Below, in pieces: positions 1 through 12,703 of a DNA stretch of 64,000 nt (its first letter is position 1; each line of letters opens with the position of its first letter). The stretch spans positions 88,501 to 152,500 of the forward strand of contig CALYLW010000211.1 of assembly GCA_944989445.1 (NCBI GenBank), written 5' to 3'. The translations under genes were made by a program, and so were the position numbers. Below the pieces are notes generated by a model that saw nothing but the letters and a program-made list of their open reading frames with translations, searched no databases and had not been told where the DNA came from. The stretch comes from Ampullaceana balthica. Lineage: Eukaryota; Mollusca; Gastropoda; Lymnaeidae.

Positions 1-477
1 AAATGTATGAGGGAAAAACAACTTAAACAAAAAATTCATGCATTATTATTACTGATGCCAATGCAAATAAACAATGACTTTTAATATATTACTTTTGCTT
101 TTTTTATATTCACAAAAAACTTTTACCTCACTATACAGAGCAATTTGGTAAATACAGTGTACTTACCAAAATTTCTCTATATAGTTAGGTCCGGAAGTAT
201 TATCTATTTTACTTATTATTTTTTAGTCTACTTCCTATTTCAATGTTGACAGTTCTCAATTAATTAACATTTACCCCTCGGCTACATAAATGAGCTATTG
301 TTAAATCAAAATCAATGTTTGAAATAGAAGACAAAATTTTGTTTTGTGGGAAACGTCAATTTTAGTCACTGGAAAGTGTTATAATTTATATCTTAAATAT
401 TTAATATTTATATAATTTGAGGACCTTTACGCACAACTTCAGAAAACGCAAAGTTTTCTAACGTAACGTTGCCCAGA
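1..477. other. AT-rich stretch, nothing recognised
   Basis: No exon with splice borders, RNA gene or repeat could be supported here. It lies just left of a hAT transposon and is presumably intron of the GNPTG-like gene, whose first exon was searched for in 1-2400 on the + strand and not found. Confidence 0.4.
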
Positions 478-1726
478 CAGGGGCAGATAAAGACTGCACG
501 GGGCCCCTGACTGCAATTAGAACTGGGGCACGGTCCAGCCAGCGTCCATTTAAATAAAATAATTGCTAGCAGCTAATATAAGACAGTAACTTTTAAGGCA
601 GAGTGTAATTAGACAAAAAATTAAATAGAAGTCAATTTGAATTAATATAAAGTTACATGAATAAAAAATTCATTGAAATATTTATTATTATTTATTTCAA
701 CCTACAACTTATGTTGCAAACTTTTCTCACGACGAAGTTATCAAACAAGTCAGTAAAGCTAAGTGAGCTTACAAGTTCCTTTTCAATACTCATGAGATAG
801 AGTCTCTGTTGTCCCATTCAACTTCTAATTTCATTTTTTATTCTTTTCAGCTTTGAAAATGATCGCTCTCCGCTACAGTTTGATGTTATCATTGAGAGAT
901 AGATGCCAAGTGCTATGTGTACATTTGGAAAGGACTGTAAAATTTTGTTCATTCAAATACAGCAACACTTTTAGCTCTGTGCATGTGTTTTGAGTTTCGC
1001 TTTGTCCTTTCCTTTTTCTTCATAGGAATCAAATTCAGAACCCTGTCTTTTACAAACTCAAGGAGAGATTTCAACAAATGCATGGCTGAATTCAAAGATA
1101 GTCCCCGCTCTTGAAGGGATACATTCTTTTTCTGAAAACTTTTTAAAATTGTGTCCCAAATTTCAAATGAAATAGCGACTTCCAGTTGTTCAATCCTTCT
1201 GCTTCAAGTTGACTGTCACGCGGCTGAATTTCGTCAGTTGCCAATTCTTCGAGTGCTGCAATATTCTCATGGTATGATTTATTAACAAACATTACAGCAT
1301 CATGTCGGGCTGACCATATTGAGTCAGACAAGACTTTGTTAACAGGTAACCCTTTCACATGTTTTTGAAGTACCTGCCAACGATGAGTTGATGCAACAAG
1401 CCAGGTATAAAGATTTTGCAGAAGGCAAAAAAATCTGGCTTCAACAGGACAACCTTCTGCTGCACCTTTCCTAACCAAATTAAAGGAATGAGCTGTGCAC
1501 AGGACATAACAGCAACACTGCACTTCTCATGCTTGGACTCCATTATACTTCCCACTCATATTTGCAACATTGTCATATGACTGTGCACGGCATTTTTCAG
1601 GGATTCATGCAAACATTTGCCCACCTTTATTACACAATATAATAAATTTTGGGGCCCTTAAATCATTGGGGGCCACTGGCTTTAGCCCGTTCAGCCCCCC
1701 CCCCTCCCCTTTTTAATCCGCCATAG
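478..1726 (-). mobile_element. hAT transposon, ZMYM1-like, 1.25 kb deletion derivative
   Basis: The left end starts CAGGGGCAGATAAAG and the right end reads in reverse CTATGGCGGATTAAA, an imperfect terminal inverted repeat. The flanks are tgcccaga (470-477) and agcccaga (1727-1734), 7 of 8 matching, as expected for the 8-bp target duplication of hAT elements. The first 150 and last 110 bp match the short element at 30922-31493, and the inside matches the transposase remnant in 35860-37740. It lies in the presumed first GNPTG intron. Confidence 0.85.
1143..1620 (-). pseudogene. hAT transposase fragment (ZMYM1-like)
   Basis: The minus strand reads like the middle of hAT transposases annotated as zinc finger MYM-type protein 1-like: HSFNLVRKGAAEGCP, then FFCLLQNLYTWLVASTHRW, then WSARHDAV, then AALEELATDE. 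These are recognisable family blocks in the usual order. Catalytic regions on either side are missing and the frame is broken near 1523-1560, so it is dead. The first ATG of the open stretch is internal to the family, so no start is assigned. Confidence 0.75.
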
Positions 1727-2414
1727 AGCCCAGAGGTACATTTTCTAAATAATTGTTAACTGTCAACTTTGAAACAGGAAGTAGACTAAAAATAATAAAT
1801 AAAATACATAATACTTCTGGACGTGTAACGCTATATTTACCTAAATTTTAATGATTTAATCATTTTTATTTCTGACATGGAAAAGGCTTTTAAAGATAGT
1901 CCCCAAAACAATTTTTTAAGAATTGAATTTTTTTAGTTGTTAGGCCTTTTCCATGTCATTAAACATGAATTTTTCACTCTATGAGTCAGTATAACTTCAT
2001 CTTTTGACATTTGCTTTGTTCCCTCGCTTGAGTAATTCATTTTATATTTTTGGTTATTGTTAAATCTAAAATAAGAATCATTGACCCCCAAATTTTTGCT
2101 TTAACTTTTTAGATAATAAGTGATTTGAAAGAGTTTGAAGTCCAAACTGTTAAGTGTCATATTTAAATTGTTCTAGTTCTTTGCATACAAGTTTCTATAG
2201 CACCATATGTTGAATAGTATTTTTACTTAGGTATTTGATGCTGAGTCACTCTTTTATCCTCAATTATTTTCCAGTGTTATTTTGACACATAAAACAGTAA
2301 TTTTAATAATTCTCAAATATATTTTTACTTAATCAATGTCATAGTTTTTAGTCTTGCTCCAACTCAACTTCTACTTGATGAGAAAACTAAAAAAATATAT
2401 TACATTTTGTTCAG

Positions 2415-2558
2415 ACTCAACAATGTGTACAGTCAGCAGAGCTATGCCCATGCTCAAAGTGACGAAAGCCTAAAGCTTAGAGTACAGCCTGCTAACTTTT
2501 CAGGGCCACCTCATTTTAGAAGGCTTTTTGGACGTTGCTTCATCTCCACAATCAATGA
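2415..2558 (+). CDS. GNPTG: GNPTG-like exon 2 (numbering inferred)
   Basis: The acceptor is tttgttcag and the donor is gtaggc. The exon reads LNNVYSQQSYAHAQ and later SGPPHFRRLFGRCF, matching the vertebrate block SGPVHLxxLxGKCF just before the MRH domain. It starts needing two bases from an upstream exon and ends with two bases (GA) that the next exon completes to Asp. The cysteine of GRCF is the first of the MRH disulfide set. It is the most upstream coding exon visible. Confidence 0.88.
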
Positions 2559-4970
2559 GTAGGCACCATATATCTTTATGTTTCTTGTAAATGCATTGTG
2601 TACTTTCATAAAAATAAGTGATTTTATGTTTGGTATAAGTATAAGGATGCATTTTAAAAATATTTCAATGTGGGTAAGGTGATCGAAAAAGAGTAGTGCG
2701 TGAGAAAACTATTAAATTGAAAGGATGAAGGTGAGGGTTTTAGTTAAAGAAAACATATTTAAAAGTTAAAACTTTGACTTTTTTTTCAGTATTACTAATT
2801 AGTCTAATTAATCATTCTTTTATTATATTCATTTTATATATTTAAGTATAAAAATAATAATTCACACATTTAGGTGAGATATTGTTATTATAATTGTCAA
2901 TTTATAGATAGTTTAATACCTGTTAAGCAATGTTGGAAGCAAAATGGGTAACATCCAAGAAAAGTTATTCCCCCATTACCAAACATTATACACTATTAAG
3001 CGCAACTTGTCTATATTTAAAGATATAAATATTATAAAACGGGAAAGATGCTTTTGTCATCAATGTACACAATACACAATGTAATGAATTCAAAATCAAA
3101 CACTAACATTGCTTATCTTAGCATATAGTAAGTTTTAGTAAGAAGGCATGTGTAAATAACACCTTTTAAATAACACCCTTAATTGTTATTAATTAATAAA
3201 ACATTTTTATTGACTGAAGTAAAAACTATTTATTTTCTAATTTCTATATAAACTAATATCTGGTTTTAAAATTACAATATTAAGAACCAGTAAGCAATTT
3301 TATTTGGTACTCCACAAAAATCGGTTCAACTTTAATATATGGCTCAAAAGATTTTACAATGTGAATTCTGTTGAATATTTAATTTTTTTTAAAGAAGCTC
3401 TTGATCACCTATGTATTGCTCAGCAAATTCATTTTAACTTTGCCAACATTTAATAGCTTTTAAAAATCAAAATGTTTTGATAATCAACATAAACTTGACG
3501 TTTAAATCCACAATGGTAGCATTCAAGGGCATTGTTGGTTTTCGGAAAACCTTGCTGACTTATTTCAAAGCAGTTCCACAGCTGATGGTGGTTGACAATT
3601 ATTGTTATTTTGTCAACCGCTCCACGTGTCCTTAAACTTAAAATAGTCTACAACAAATTGTGGTTACATATTTCACAAAGGCTAAAGCAGATTCGTATTC
3701 AAATGCAAAAGTCTGAGTCATTGTTCATGTTTTCTTTTGAATGAAATCAGCCTTACCATACTTCATGTGACCAAAATTTGATGGAACCAAATTGCTATCA
3801 ATTTTCTTTCCATTAAATTAAATGTCTTACCACAAAATTTCTGGTATTGGTGGAAAACCCTCCAAATAGGTAAATTAATTTTTTTTAAAGTGCAGTGAAA
3901 TATGGTGACTTTCATGATTTTCTTAGGTTCTTTCTTTCCCCTACATTTTGTTTTATGAATTTTGTAAACAAGATTAAGATGATGTTTGCCAAAGAGCAAG
4001 ATAATAAAATAACTTGAGATGATTAGAGTCTCCCAAGACTATACAGAGTTATTATTTGGCGTAAATGGTAAAAACTATGACTAAGATTTGTATCCCAAGA
4101 ACACATCTCAGAGAATAATATTTGTGTTGCTAATTGTTGAAATCACTTTTCCCAACTTGTCATTAACAGAAAATTTTATACAATAAATGAATAATTTAGA
4201 AATGAAAATGACTTACTTTTATGCATTCATAAATGCTTCTTTATTTTGCTTATATTTATTAAACCACTTTTGAAAAAGCCAAAGTCACTTTATTTTATCT
4301 TGTTTTTAAAAGTCTCAAAGTCAAAGAGTATATTAACGTATCCTGATAAACTAATGACTTTCTTTAACTGTAACCCTTAGTGCAGGCACACACTATGTAC
4401 AGTTTCACCTTAAAATCTCTTAAAGTGTCTGTCTCTTAACATACTTTTTTCCATCTCACTGTTTGTTCTTATTTTGTGTAAGGTTTTGTTTCACCAATAT
4501 TTTTCACGTTCAACAGCTCTTTTAACTACTATTAAATAGCAAAAACCGTCATGGATGCACTCACTCTCACATTCACTCGTTTTTATGCTGACATTTTCCG
4601 ATCACATATTTTTGTAGCCCTGTCAATTTATCATGTGTTGTCCCATTTTCCTGTCCAATCCTTAGGAATATTTTATCCTATTTTTTTTTCGTGTGTGCCT
4701 CTAGCTGAGAGTGAAGACCTAACTACACATTCTCCTATATAATAAAAGGCAATTTTCTGTCCGGTCATCGATAGCGATTGGTCCCCCAAACTCCTACAGA
4801 CTCATACAGCCAATTACTGGCGGAAAAAAATTAAATCTCATTTACACATTGAACGAGGTTCAAAACGAGTTATTGTTGTTGCATTTTTTTTTCCAAAAGT
4901 TAATTTGAGTGGTGCGCGTTGGGATTTGTAGTCAAAAACTTTGTTTTTACGGGTTATTTTATTATAACTC
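2559..4970. other. GNPTG-like intron, first half, no recognised element
   Basis: This is AT-rich non-coding sequence between a coding exon and the G-rich minisatellite. Short open stretches at 3763-3999 and 4551-4742 resemble no known protein and lack splice or start context. No RNA gene or well-defined repeat was seen. Confidence 0.5.
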
Positions 4971-4974
4971 TGGA

Positions 4975-5505
4975 CAGACTGCGGTTTGTGTGTTTGTGGG
5001 GGGGGGGTAGGGTCTCTGGACAGACGGAGGTGGGTAATGTTGTTAAAACTATAATGTAGAGAATTTTTGACGTGATACACATCTATGGCCGGTCGAGGCG
5101 GCGGGTCTCTCGACAAACCGCGTTGGAGGGGAGGTAGGGTCTCTGGAAAGACTGTGGGGGGGGGGAGGTAGGGTCTCTGGACAGACGGGGGTGGGTAATG
5201 TTATAACTATAATTTATAATGTATAGTTTTTGTGACGTGATACACATATATGGCCAGTCGAGACGGCGGGTCTCGACAAACTGCGGTGGAGTGGATGTAG
5301 GGTCTCGCGACAGACCGTGGTGTTGGGGGGGGGGTAGGTGGGGTCTCTGGACAGACTGCGGTGTGGGGGGGGGTAGGTAGGGTCTCTGGAAAGACCATGG
5401 TGTTGGGGGGTAGGGTCTCTGGACAGACCACGGTGTGGGGGGTAGGTAGGATCTCTGGACAGACCGTGGTGTGGGGGAGGTAGTGTCTCTGGACAGACGG
5501 GGGTG
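4975..5505 (+). repeat. G-rich minisatellite (GTCTCTGGACAGAC unit)
   Basis: About ten imperfect copies of a roughly 30-60 bp unit with core GTCTCTGGACAGAC followed by a G-rich run (for example at 5007, 5170, 5342, 5417, 5450 and 5485). Some units include a conserved TGACGTGATACACAT segment. The purine-rich G runs (up to 13 G) lie on the sense strand of the GNPTG intron. Minus-strand open frames here are proline/arginine-rich translations of the repeat, not genes. Confidence 0.85.
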
Positions 5506-6267
5506 GGTAATGTTAAAACTAAAATGAATAGTATTTTTGACGTAATACACATGTATGGCCGGTCGAGACTGTGGGTCGTACATGTGTATCACGTCAAAAA
5601 TAATGATTGACAATAAAATGATTTGAAACGTGCTCGTTTTCAAATAAGAAATACTTTTTTTTTAGGGTGAGGAGAGATTTGTGACGTCATATTTGTTTAT
5701 TTTTAGCGTGTCTAGGTTGTTGTTTTTTTCGGATCTACGTTTTTGTTGATGTGTTGGTTCGGTTTTTCCCAAAATTGTCACTGGCAGCACTGACCAAGTT
5801 CCCAGACTGAACACGTGAGTGCGCAGTGCTCATTTTAATATAATGACTGAATCAAAGTGGCAGAATCAAATACTGGTGATATAGTTAGTCAAAGTGGACT
5901 GAATTTGACTAGATAATATATTAAATATAAAATATTAACGATCTCGTCTTTTCAATAATTCATGACTCTAAGAAATCTATGTAACTATGTATTATTGATT
6001 CATTGGTTATGAATAAAATAAATTACAAAACATTCATTTTTTAATTTAATATTTTTCTAGCAATTACAGATATTTTTAATCTTTGCAATTGATGTTTTCA
6101 TCAAGAGATTGTTGTTTAACTTTTATTTCTCCCAGTAACAAACTGAACGCACACCCCCCCCTGCTTGTTCACTTTTTCAACAGGATTTAATGTATGTGGG
6201 AATTTTTAGTCTAATTTGGTAATTTTTTTACTCCTACCTGGGAAAATTTGGCACCTTGAGTTAATAG

Positions 6268-6390
6268 CATTGAGGGTAGGTAGGGTCTCTGGACAGACCA
6301 CAGTGGGGGTGGGGGAGGTAGGGACTCTGGAAAGACCGCGGTGTGGGGGGGGGTAGGGTCTCTGGACAGACGGGGGTGGGTAAAGTTGTG
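6268..6390 (+). repeat. Second block of the GTCTCTGGACAGAC minisatellite
   Basis: Three further units with the same core and G runs (near 6284, 6320 and 6358) lie about 0.75 kb after the main array in the same intron. The separation suggests that one array was split by an insertion. Confidence 0.8.
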
Positions 6391-6477
6391 ATTTCCTACC
6401 ATGAACTTCACAGGTCACCCTACCCTTATTCCCGTCCTTGGACGGGCTTTGTAGCTAGTTTTGACATATTCTAGATC

Positions 6478-7310
6478 AGGGGTACCAAACTGAGGACCAT
6501 GGGCTGGATTCGGCATGTGACATCATTTCATCCAGACCACCAACTGTACTTGAATTTGTTTAATAAACTATGGAATATAATACATTTTTTGCATTTTACA
6601 ATTTAAATATAATAATATGAATACTATGAGATCAAATTACAAAATAGTTCATAAGACTGCAGAATGACTTTTGGAATCTTCATAAAAATATAGAATGTAA
6701 GTGTAAGAATAAAATAACTTGTGGACTAATAAAGCCAATTAGTATCAGCCTTTGGCCATGGAACTTTAAGAAAATTTCACAAATTGAGAAAAATGCCATA
6801 AAAAGGTCATAAAGTTGTTACAATAAAACTGAACTAAATGTCCAGAAAGTTTATTACATTGAAGACAATGTATATATAATGATATATCAAACATAAAAAA
6901 TAATTATATCCGCAAGTATAACTGATTACATTACTGATTGTTCTAAATATTCCACTTGTTTAAAAATTTGATTTACATTTTCAGCAAAAATCCGCAAGCA
7001 TTTATATTTATGTGTCCATCTAATTTCACATAGCAAAGGAACATTTGGAATTAGGTTTCTTCGCTGATTACTTTCTCGGAAAAACACTATAATTGAATTA
7101 ATTGTTCCTATTGTGTAACGTACAGTATTCATGATTGACATTATTTAAATCGTTCACAACAAGATTTAGTTTATTTGAACTGCAATGTACAAATGCTGCT
7201 TTTGGGTATTTTTTTCGAATTATTGCATTTGCCTATAATTCGAAGGGTTTACAAATGACCAGTAAGAAAATGAGTGAATTGAATTAATTAAGCCTGAGAA
7301 GCGCCCGCCC
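6478..7310 (-). mobile_element. Degraded hAT transposon
   Basis: The left end resembles a common hAT terminus (CAGGGGTACCAAACT). Inside, the minus strand at 6926-7141 reads FFRESNQRRNLIPNVPLLCE then IRWTHKYKCLRIFAENV, which is like the central block of hAT transposases related to the 52 kDa PKR-inhibitor repressor. The right end and target duplication could not be fixed, so the limits are approximate. Confidence 0.55.
6926..7141 (-). pseudogene. hAT transposase fragment
   Basis: Seventy-one codons match only a central slice of a transposase of about 600-700 residues: the CE-x-RW motif and the following helix. No DDE residues or C-terminal dimerisation domain are nearby. It is a remnant inside a GNPTG intron. 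Confidence 0.6.
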
Positions 7311-7689
7311 CACGTTTTTAGTCATATTACATCATAGTACTTGAGCATATAAGTTTGAAACTTTTATCAATCCAGAAAAAGATTTTTCCTTCACAATTCT
7401 GTGAAACAAATTATTATTTTCTTCTTTTTAGTCCGCTTATAAAAAGGTGGTTTTTAAAAATCTTTTTTTACTTCTATTTATTATATAGGATATACATAAA
7501 TCTCTTTGTAACATAATAAAATAGAGATGAAATTCCTAATACATTGTATTTGCACACAATGAAATTCTTACTGTAATACTACTTACACTTTTAGTGCACA
7601 CATTTTTTTGTTGTATGAACATTTTAAATTTATGTCACTTTTAACTTTAGTAGATGGGCAGTTCATGCTCGGGGAAGGAGTGTGGAGTA

Positions 7690-7835
7690 GTATTTCTTTA
7701 CAAACACATTTTAGTGTTTTTCTCCCAACACATTTTAATGTGTTTTTTTCAACACATTTTAGTGTGTTTTTTCCAACACAGGTTAGTGTGTTTTTTCCAA
7801 CACATTGTACATGTAGTGTGTTTTTTCTAGTCTAT
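7690..7835 (+). repeat. Short tandem repeat (CCAACACATTTTAGTGTGTTTTTT)
   Basis: Five to six copies of a 23-28 bp unit; each contains the near-palindrome ACACATTTTAGTGTGT. The array ends about 70 bp before the acceptor of the next GNPTG exon, so length changes here would sit close to the branch-point region. Confidence 0.8.
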
Positions 7836-7907
7836 TTATGTTTATTGACACTATCTTTGAAAAATGAAATTTTATTTGCTAACTTTGTTTGATTTGTATG
7901 TTTACAG

Positions 7908-7991
7908 TTATAAGTACAAATTTTGTCCTTTCTCCAACATAACTCAGTATGAGCAAGGCCTTCACTGGAACCCTTACAAAGGCGTGCTAGG
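7908..7991 (+). CDS. GNPTG: GNPTG-like exon 3 (numbering inferred)
   Basis: The acceptor is gtttacag and the donor is gtaggt. The exon encodes YKYKFCPFSNITQYEQ then GLHWNPYKGVLG, matching vertebrate YKYEFCPFHNVTQHEQ...GILG. It holds one MRH cysteine and the sequon SNIT. It starts with one base completing Asp and ends with two bases of Gly. Confidence 0.92.
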
Positions 7992-8875
7992 GTAGGTTTT
8001 ATGATACATTTTGCTAAATAACATGACATTCTATACTTTCTAATTTTGTTTTTTTACAAACCTTCTTTCCCCTTACTACCTTGCATGCCAGTCTATCAGG
8101 AATCTTGTAAGTTGACTTAAATCAACTCCATAATTAGCTAAGAGCTGAAATTTGGCACACATGCTCATCTCTGATGACAAAAGATGAGAGAGGGGAAACT
8201 GTTTAAATGTTTTATCTTGGACCTGAACTGCTTACCTTTTGATTGAGTTTACAGTCAAAGCTCATGGGCATAAAAAAAAATCATCTTTCCTAGCACCATC
8301 TCCCTCTCAAAGGATTTTTATCAGTATTAATAATAATATCAACTCAAAATTTGTATGGAATCAAGTGAGGGAAATTAAACCAATGTTTTTTGATGAAACT
8401 TGTCTAGCTTTTGGGTAAAATGGAAGAGTTAGAGTTAAAGCTGAAACACTATTTAAGAAAAGAAAATAATTTTTAATAAGTTTTATGGAGGTTTAGTGAA
8501 TTTATTTCTGCAGGTAAATTTAGTGTAATGGCTATGTGGTTCCATGTATGGATTTAGATTCTTTAGCCAAAAGTTGGAATTCTCTTAAGTTTTGTTATCA
8601 GTTCATCATTTTTATATCTTTTGCATATAGGTTTTATCCCCAAAAGAATTTTAAAGCTGAGTTAGCAGCATAGCTTTACTATTTATTACTATGAAATCCA
8701 TTGATGGAGGAATAAAAGTGTGACTAAATACATGTGCATCTGATCTTATTAATTTTTTTTTGAGTCACAGCATTATTAATTGATCTGATTATCAAGTACA
8801 AAAAAATGTATGTTCTATTTTAAAATTAATATCCTTTGATTAACATAATTAATGAATTGCGCTCTAATAATACAG

Positions 8876-8969
8876 TGTGTGGCAAGAATGGGAAATAGTG
8901 AATAATACCTATGTTGCTATGTTAATGAAAGATGGAGATAACTGTGGTAGCATTTTTAGATCAGTACGG
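8876..8969 (+). CDS. GNPTG: GNPTG-like exon 4 (numbering inferred)
   Basis: The acceptor is aatacag and the donor is gtaagt. The exon encodes VWQEWEIVNNTYVAMLMKDG then DNCGSIFRSVR. The vertebrate counterpart is [23 protein letters not shown]. The sequon NNTY and the third MRH cysteine are here. It ends on a codon border. Confidence 0.92.
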
Positions 8970-9431
8970 GTAAGTTTCCATTGTCAAAAAAATTACATTA
9001 ATTTCTTTGTATTATTTATTTGTAATCAGGATTACATTTATTTTTGTATTATTTAAATAATCCTTAGTATTTTATGTTAATTTATCACTGCCTATATAAC
9101 ACTTAGCAAGTATTTAGAATTTACTTATATAAGACCCCACCTCCAATTATTTCTTCTTCTATCTGCTCTAGAGCTTAAGCAAAATTTGCCACATCCCAAG
9201 TTATGGCATAAGGAAAAGCTTACACAGGTTTAATTAAAAAAATGAAATTGGGAGACTTAATTATTATTCAATATACATAATTCCTGTCTTTTGTATGTGT
9301 GGATGTAACGAATATGACGTCATATAATATTTTTAGGTTATGTTAGGTGGCGCTGCGTTCGATTTTGTATAAAAATATTAAATGACGTCATTGTTTTGGC
9401 TAATCCTTTTATAAATAAACCACTAGATAAA

Positions 9432-10378
9432 ATGAAACCTACCACACAAACCCATAAAATTAACCATAAAAAATCTAATAATAATAATAATCAAAACATT
9501 CTCAAAACACTAATAGTTAATTTCCAAAGCATAAAAAATAAAATTCCAGATTTAGAACTACTTATAAAAACAGAAGAACCAGACATAATTGCTGGTTCTG
9601 AAACTTTGTTGAACCCCAACATATATAACTCTGAGATTTTAAACACCAATTATAATATTTTTAGGAAAGACAGACCAGACAATTATGGAGGAGTGCTACT
9701 TGCAATTAAATCAAATATCATAGCTGAAGAAATTACTACACAGCCAAATTTTAATATAGAGTCTATTTTTTGTAAAATAATTACACCAAACTCATCCCCA
9801 CTTATTGTAGGCAGTATATATAGACCACCGAATACAAACCTAGAATACATGAACAATCTTTGTAGTCAATTAACTTTCATAAAAGAGAATAATAAAAATG
9901 CAGTTCTATGGATTATGGGGGACTTTAATCTTCCAGATATAAATTGGAAAAATTATACAATTGATAACCATCAAACTAACAAAGAAATTAATGAACACTT
10001 TTTAGACACTATAAACAACATAAACCTAGAACAGATAGTAAAAACAGCAACAAGGAAAAATAAAACACTAGATTTTTTCCTAACAAATAGACCAGGACTA
10101 GTGTTAGACTATAAAATAATTCCAGGACTGTCCGACCATGATATAGTTAGGGTCACCAATACAATAAAAACTAAAATTAATAAGATACCTAGAAGAATAA
10201 TCTATCTTTGGAATAAATGTAATTCAATAAAACTACACCAATCAGCGGCTAACTTCCAACAAACTTTCCTAAGTAAATTTAACACATATAGCCCAGTAGA
10301 AGAAATTTGGAAAGATATAAAAACAAATCTAAAAACTATAATGGATGAGAATGTTCCAACAAAACTAACATCAAATAT
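9432..10378 (+). CDS. LINE endonuclease domain (EEP family)
   Basis: From the first ATG the frame reads an apurinic-type endonuclease: NFQSIKNKIPDLELLI, EPDIIAGSET, RKDRPDNYGGVLLAIKS, GSIYRPPN, MGDFNLPDINW and GLSDHDIV. These are the usual catalytic Asn/Glu, Tyr, Asp-x-Asn and Ser-Asp-His positions of LINE endonucleases, in order. The frame is open over the whole domain and is cut by a nested LINE tail at 10379. The reading frame resumes at 10788 on the other side of the insert. Confidence 0.85.
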
Positions 10379-10786
10379 ATACTGGAGAATATTCGAAACT
10401 GACAGGAATAACACCATTAGTTAAATCATTAAACCTTGAAACACTAGAGGATAGAAGAACCAAAAACAAAGTAGTAATCATACATAAAGCAATTAATTCT
10501 AATTTAGAAATACAACACAAAGATAACTTAATACAACCCTCAGATAGACATAAGGATAAAAACACCTTTCTTATTCCGTATGCAAGAACAAACACATACA
10601 AGTTTTCCTTCTTCCCGTCCGGAATTCGGGCGTGGAATGGGTTGCCTGAAGAATCCAGGAAAACCAACACTTAATCAACATTTAAATCTCTAATAAAAAT
10701 GCAGGACTAAACACAAACCATAGATAAGCGTAGGACGCAATAATCTTCTGTATAGAAGGAGCGTCTGTAAACAGATAAGATAAGAT
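10379..10786 (+). mobile_element. 5'-truncated LINE copy nested inside the LINE
   Basis: The segment starts in the C-terminal coding part (it matches 12356 onwards) and runs to the GATAA-repeat tail at 10775-10786. Removing it rejoins the host LINE coding frame without gain or loss of frame (…SNI before, KINKCWFNSRLKK after), so it is an insertion, not a deletion of the RT. Its own frame carries at least one stop. Confidence 0.85.
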
Positions 10787-12703
10787 AAATAAAATTAACA
10801 AATGCTGGTTCAATTCTAGATTGAAAAAGCTATGCAAACAAAAAGACAACATATTTAAGAAATATAAAGCTACCTATTCATATAGGATACACAAAAAATA
10901 CTTAAAGATTAAACACTTGACACAAAAACTTAGTCGAAACCTCCAAAATGAATATATAAACAATGTAATTACCAAAGATAGTAATAAAAACTTATGGTCC
11001 TTTATCAAATCTAAAAAAATGGAACCTTCAGGAATAGCCACACTAAAAGGCTCAAATAATAAAACCTATAATGATAATGAAACTAAAGCTAATATCCTTA
11101 ACACATATTTTGCATCATCTTTTTCTGCCTCAGGCGACAAGGAAGTCTTAATAAATTTAAATAAAATGGAGGAAATAGGTAACATAACTGTAGATGAGAT
11201 AGGTATACATTCACTCCTAAAAAAACTTTAAAATCTACTGGCCCAGATGATTTGCCTGCAAGGTTATTAAAAGAACTAAGCAATGAACTGTCCCCAATCC
11301 TTGTAGTTCTCTTTCAAGCCTCTCTAAACCAGGGTAAAGTGCCCCAGGATTGGAATTAGCTAACGTAAACTCCACTCTTTAAGAAAGGGGATAAATCAGA
11401 CCCATGGTAATTACAGGCCTGTATCACTTACTAGTATCACCTGTAAATTACTAGAACACATAATATATAGTAGAATAGTTAACCACCTTGACAAATATAA
11501 TGCCCTATGCCCACATCAACACGGCTTTAGAAAAAACAGATCATGTGAAACACAATTAATAGGTTTAATAGATGAACTATCAAAAGGCTTAGACAAAAAT
11601 GATCAAATAGATACAATATTACTAGACTTCTCAAAAGCATTTGACAAAGTTCACCACCTTAGTTTACTTAAAAAACTTAACTACTTTGGAATCTCAGGTT
11701 CCTTACATCACTGGATCCAAGACTTCCTTTTGGGCAGGGAGCAAACTGTAATAATTAATGGATCTAAATCTGCACCAATAAAGGTTAATTCAGGAGTTCC
11801 ACAAGGAACTGTGCTAGGTCCCTTACTCTTTTTAATATGTATAAATGATTTACCCAACAACATCTCAACAGGAACAAAATTTAGGTTATTTGCTGATGAT
11901 TGTATAATCTATAGAACAATTAAATCAGAACAAGATAGCAAAATTTTACAAAAAGACCTAGATGAATTGATAACATGGGAAACTAACTGGAGTATGAGTT
12001 TCCACCCAGAAAAGTGTCAACTGTTAAGAGTAACAAAGAAAAAGAAACAAATAAATTCAAAATATTTCATTCATGGAAAGGAATTAACCCAAACTAAAGA
12101 TGCAAAATACTTAGGAGTCATAATAATGAGAAATTATCATGGAATCCCCATGTCAATGAAGTTATTAAAAAATCAAACAAAACCTTAGGCTTTATAAAAA
12201 GAAACCTTTACAAATGTAATAAAGATATAAAACTAAAATGCTATCTCACTTTGGTGAGACCTGTACTAGAATATGCATCTTCTGTATGGGACCCATCCAC
12301 CAAAGAAAACATTGATAAACTAGAACAAATCCAAAAAAGAGCTGCCAGATTCATTACTGGAGAATACTCAAAACTGACTAGAATAACACCATTAGTTAAA
12401 TCATTAAACCTTGAAACACTAGAGGATAGAAGGACCAAGAGCAAAGTAGTAATCATACATAAAGCAATTAACTCTAATTTAGAAATACAACACAAAGATA
12501 ACTTAATACAACCCTCAGATAGACATAAGGATAAAAACACATTTCTTATTCCGTATGCGAGAACAAACTCATACAAATTTTCGTTCTTCCCGTCCGGAAT
12601 TCGGGCGTGGAATGGGTTGCCTGAAGAAACCAGGAAAGCCAACACTTTATCAACATTTGAAAACTCTAATAAGAATGCAGGACTAAACACAAACCATAGA
12701 TAA
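10787..12703 (+). pseudogene. LINE reverse transcriptase, broken
   Basis: This region begins INKCWFNSRLKKLCKQ and runs through the RT palm to a C-terminal block WNGLPEETRKANTLST. Catalytic FADD is intact. Breaks: the frame shifts near 11230, a stop and a shift lie between 11350 and 11420, and one base is missing near 12128 relative to the inverted copy at 16674. With these breaks it cannot make a whole RT. Confidence 0.85.

Noticed and set aside
5083..5643. Overlapping minus-strand open frames rich in SRDP, PPPP and VQRP repeats
   Set aside because: They are translations of the G-rich minisatellite in several frames, with no start or splice context.
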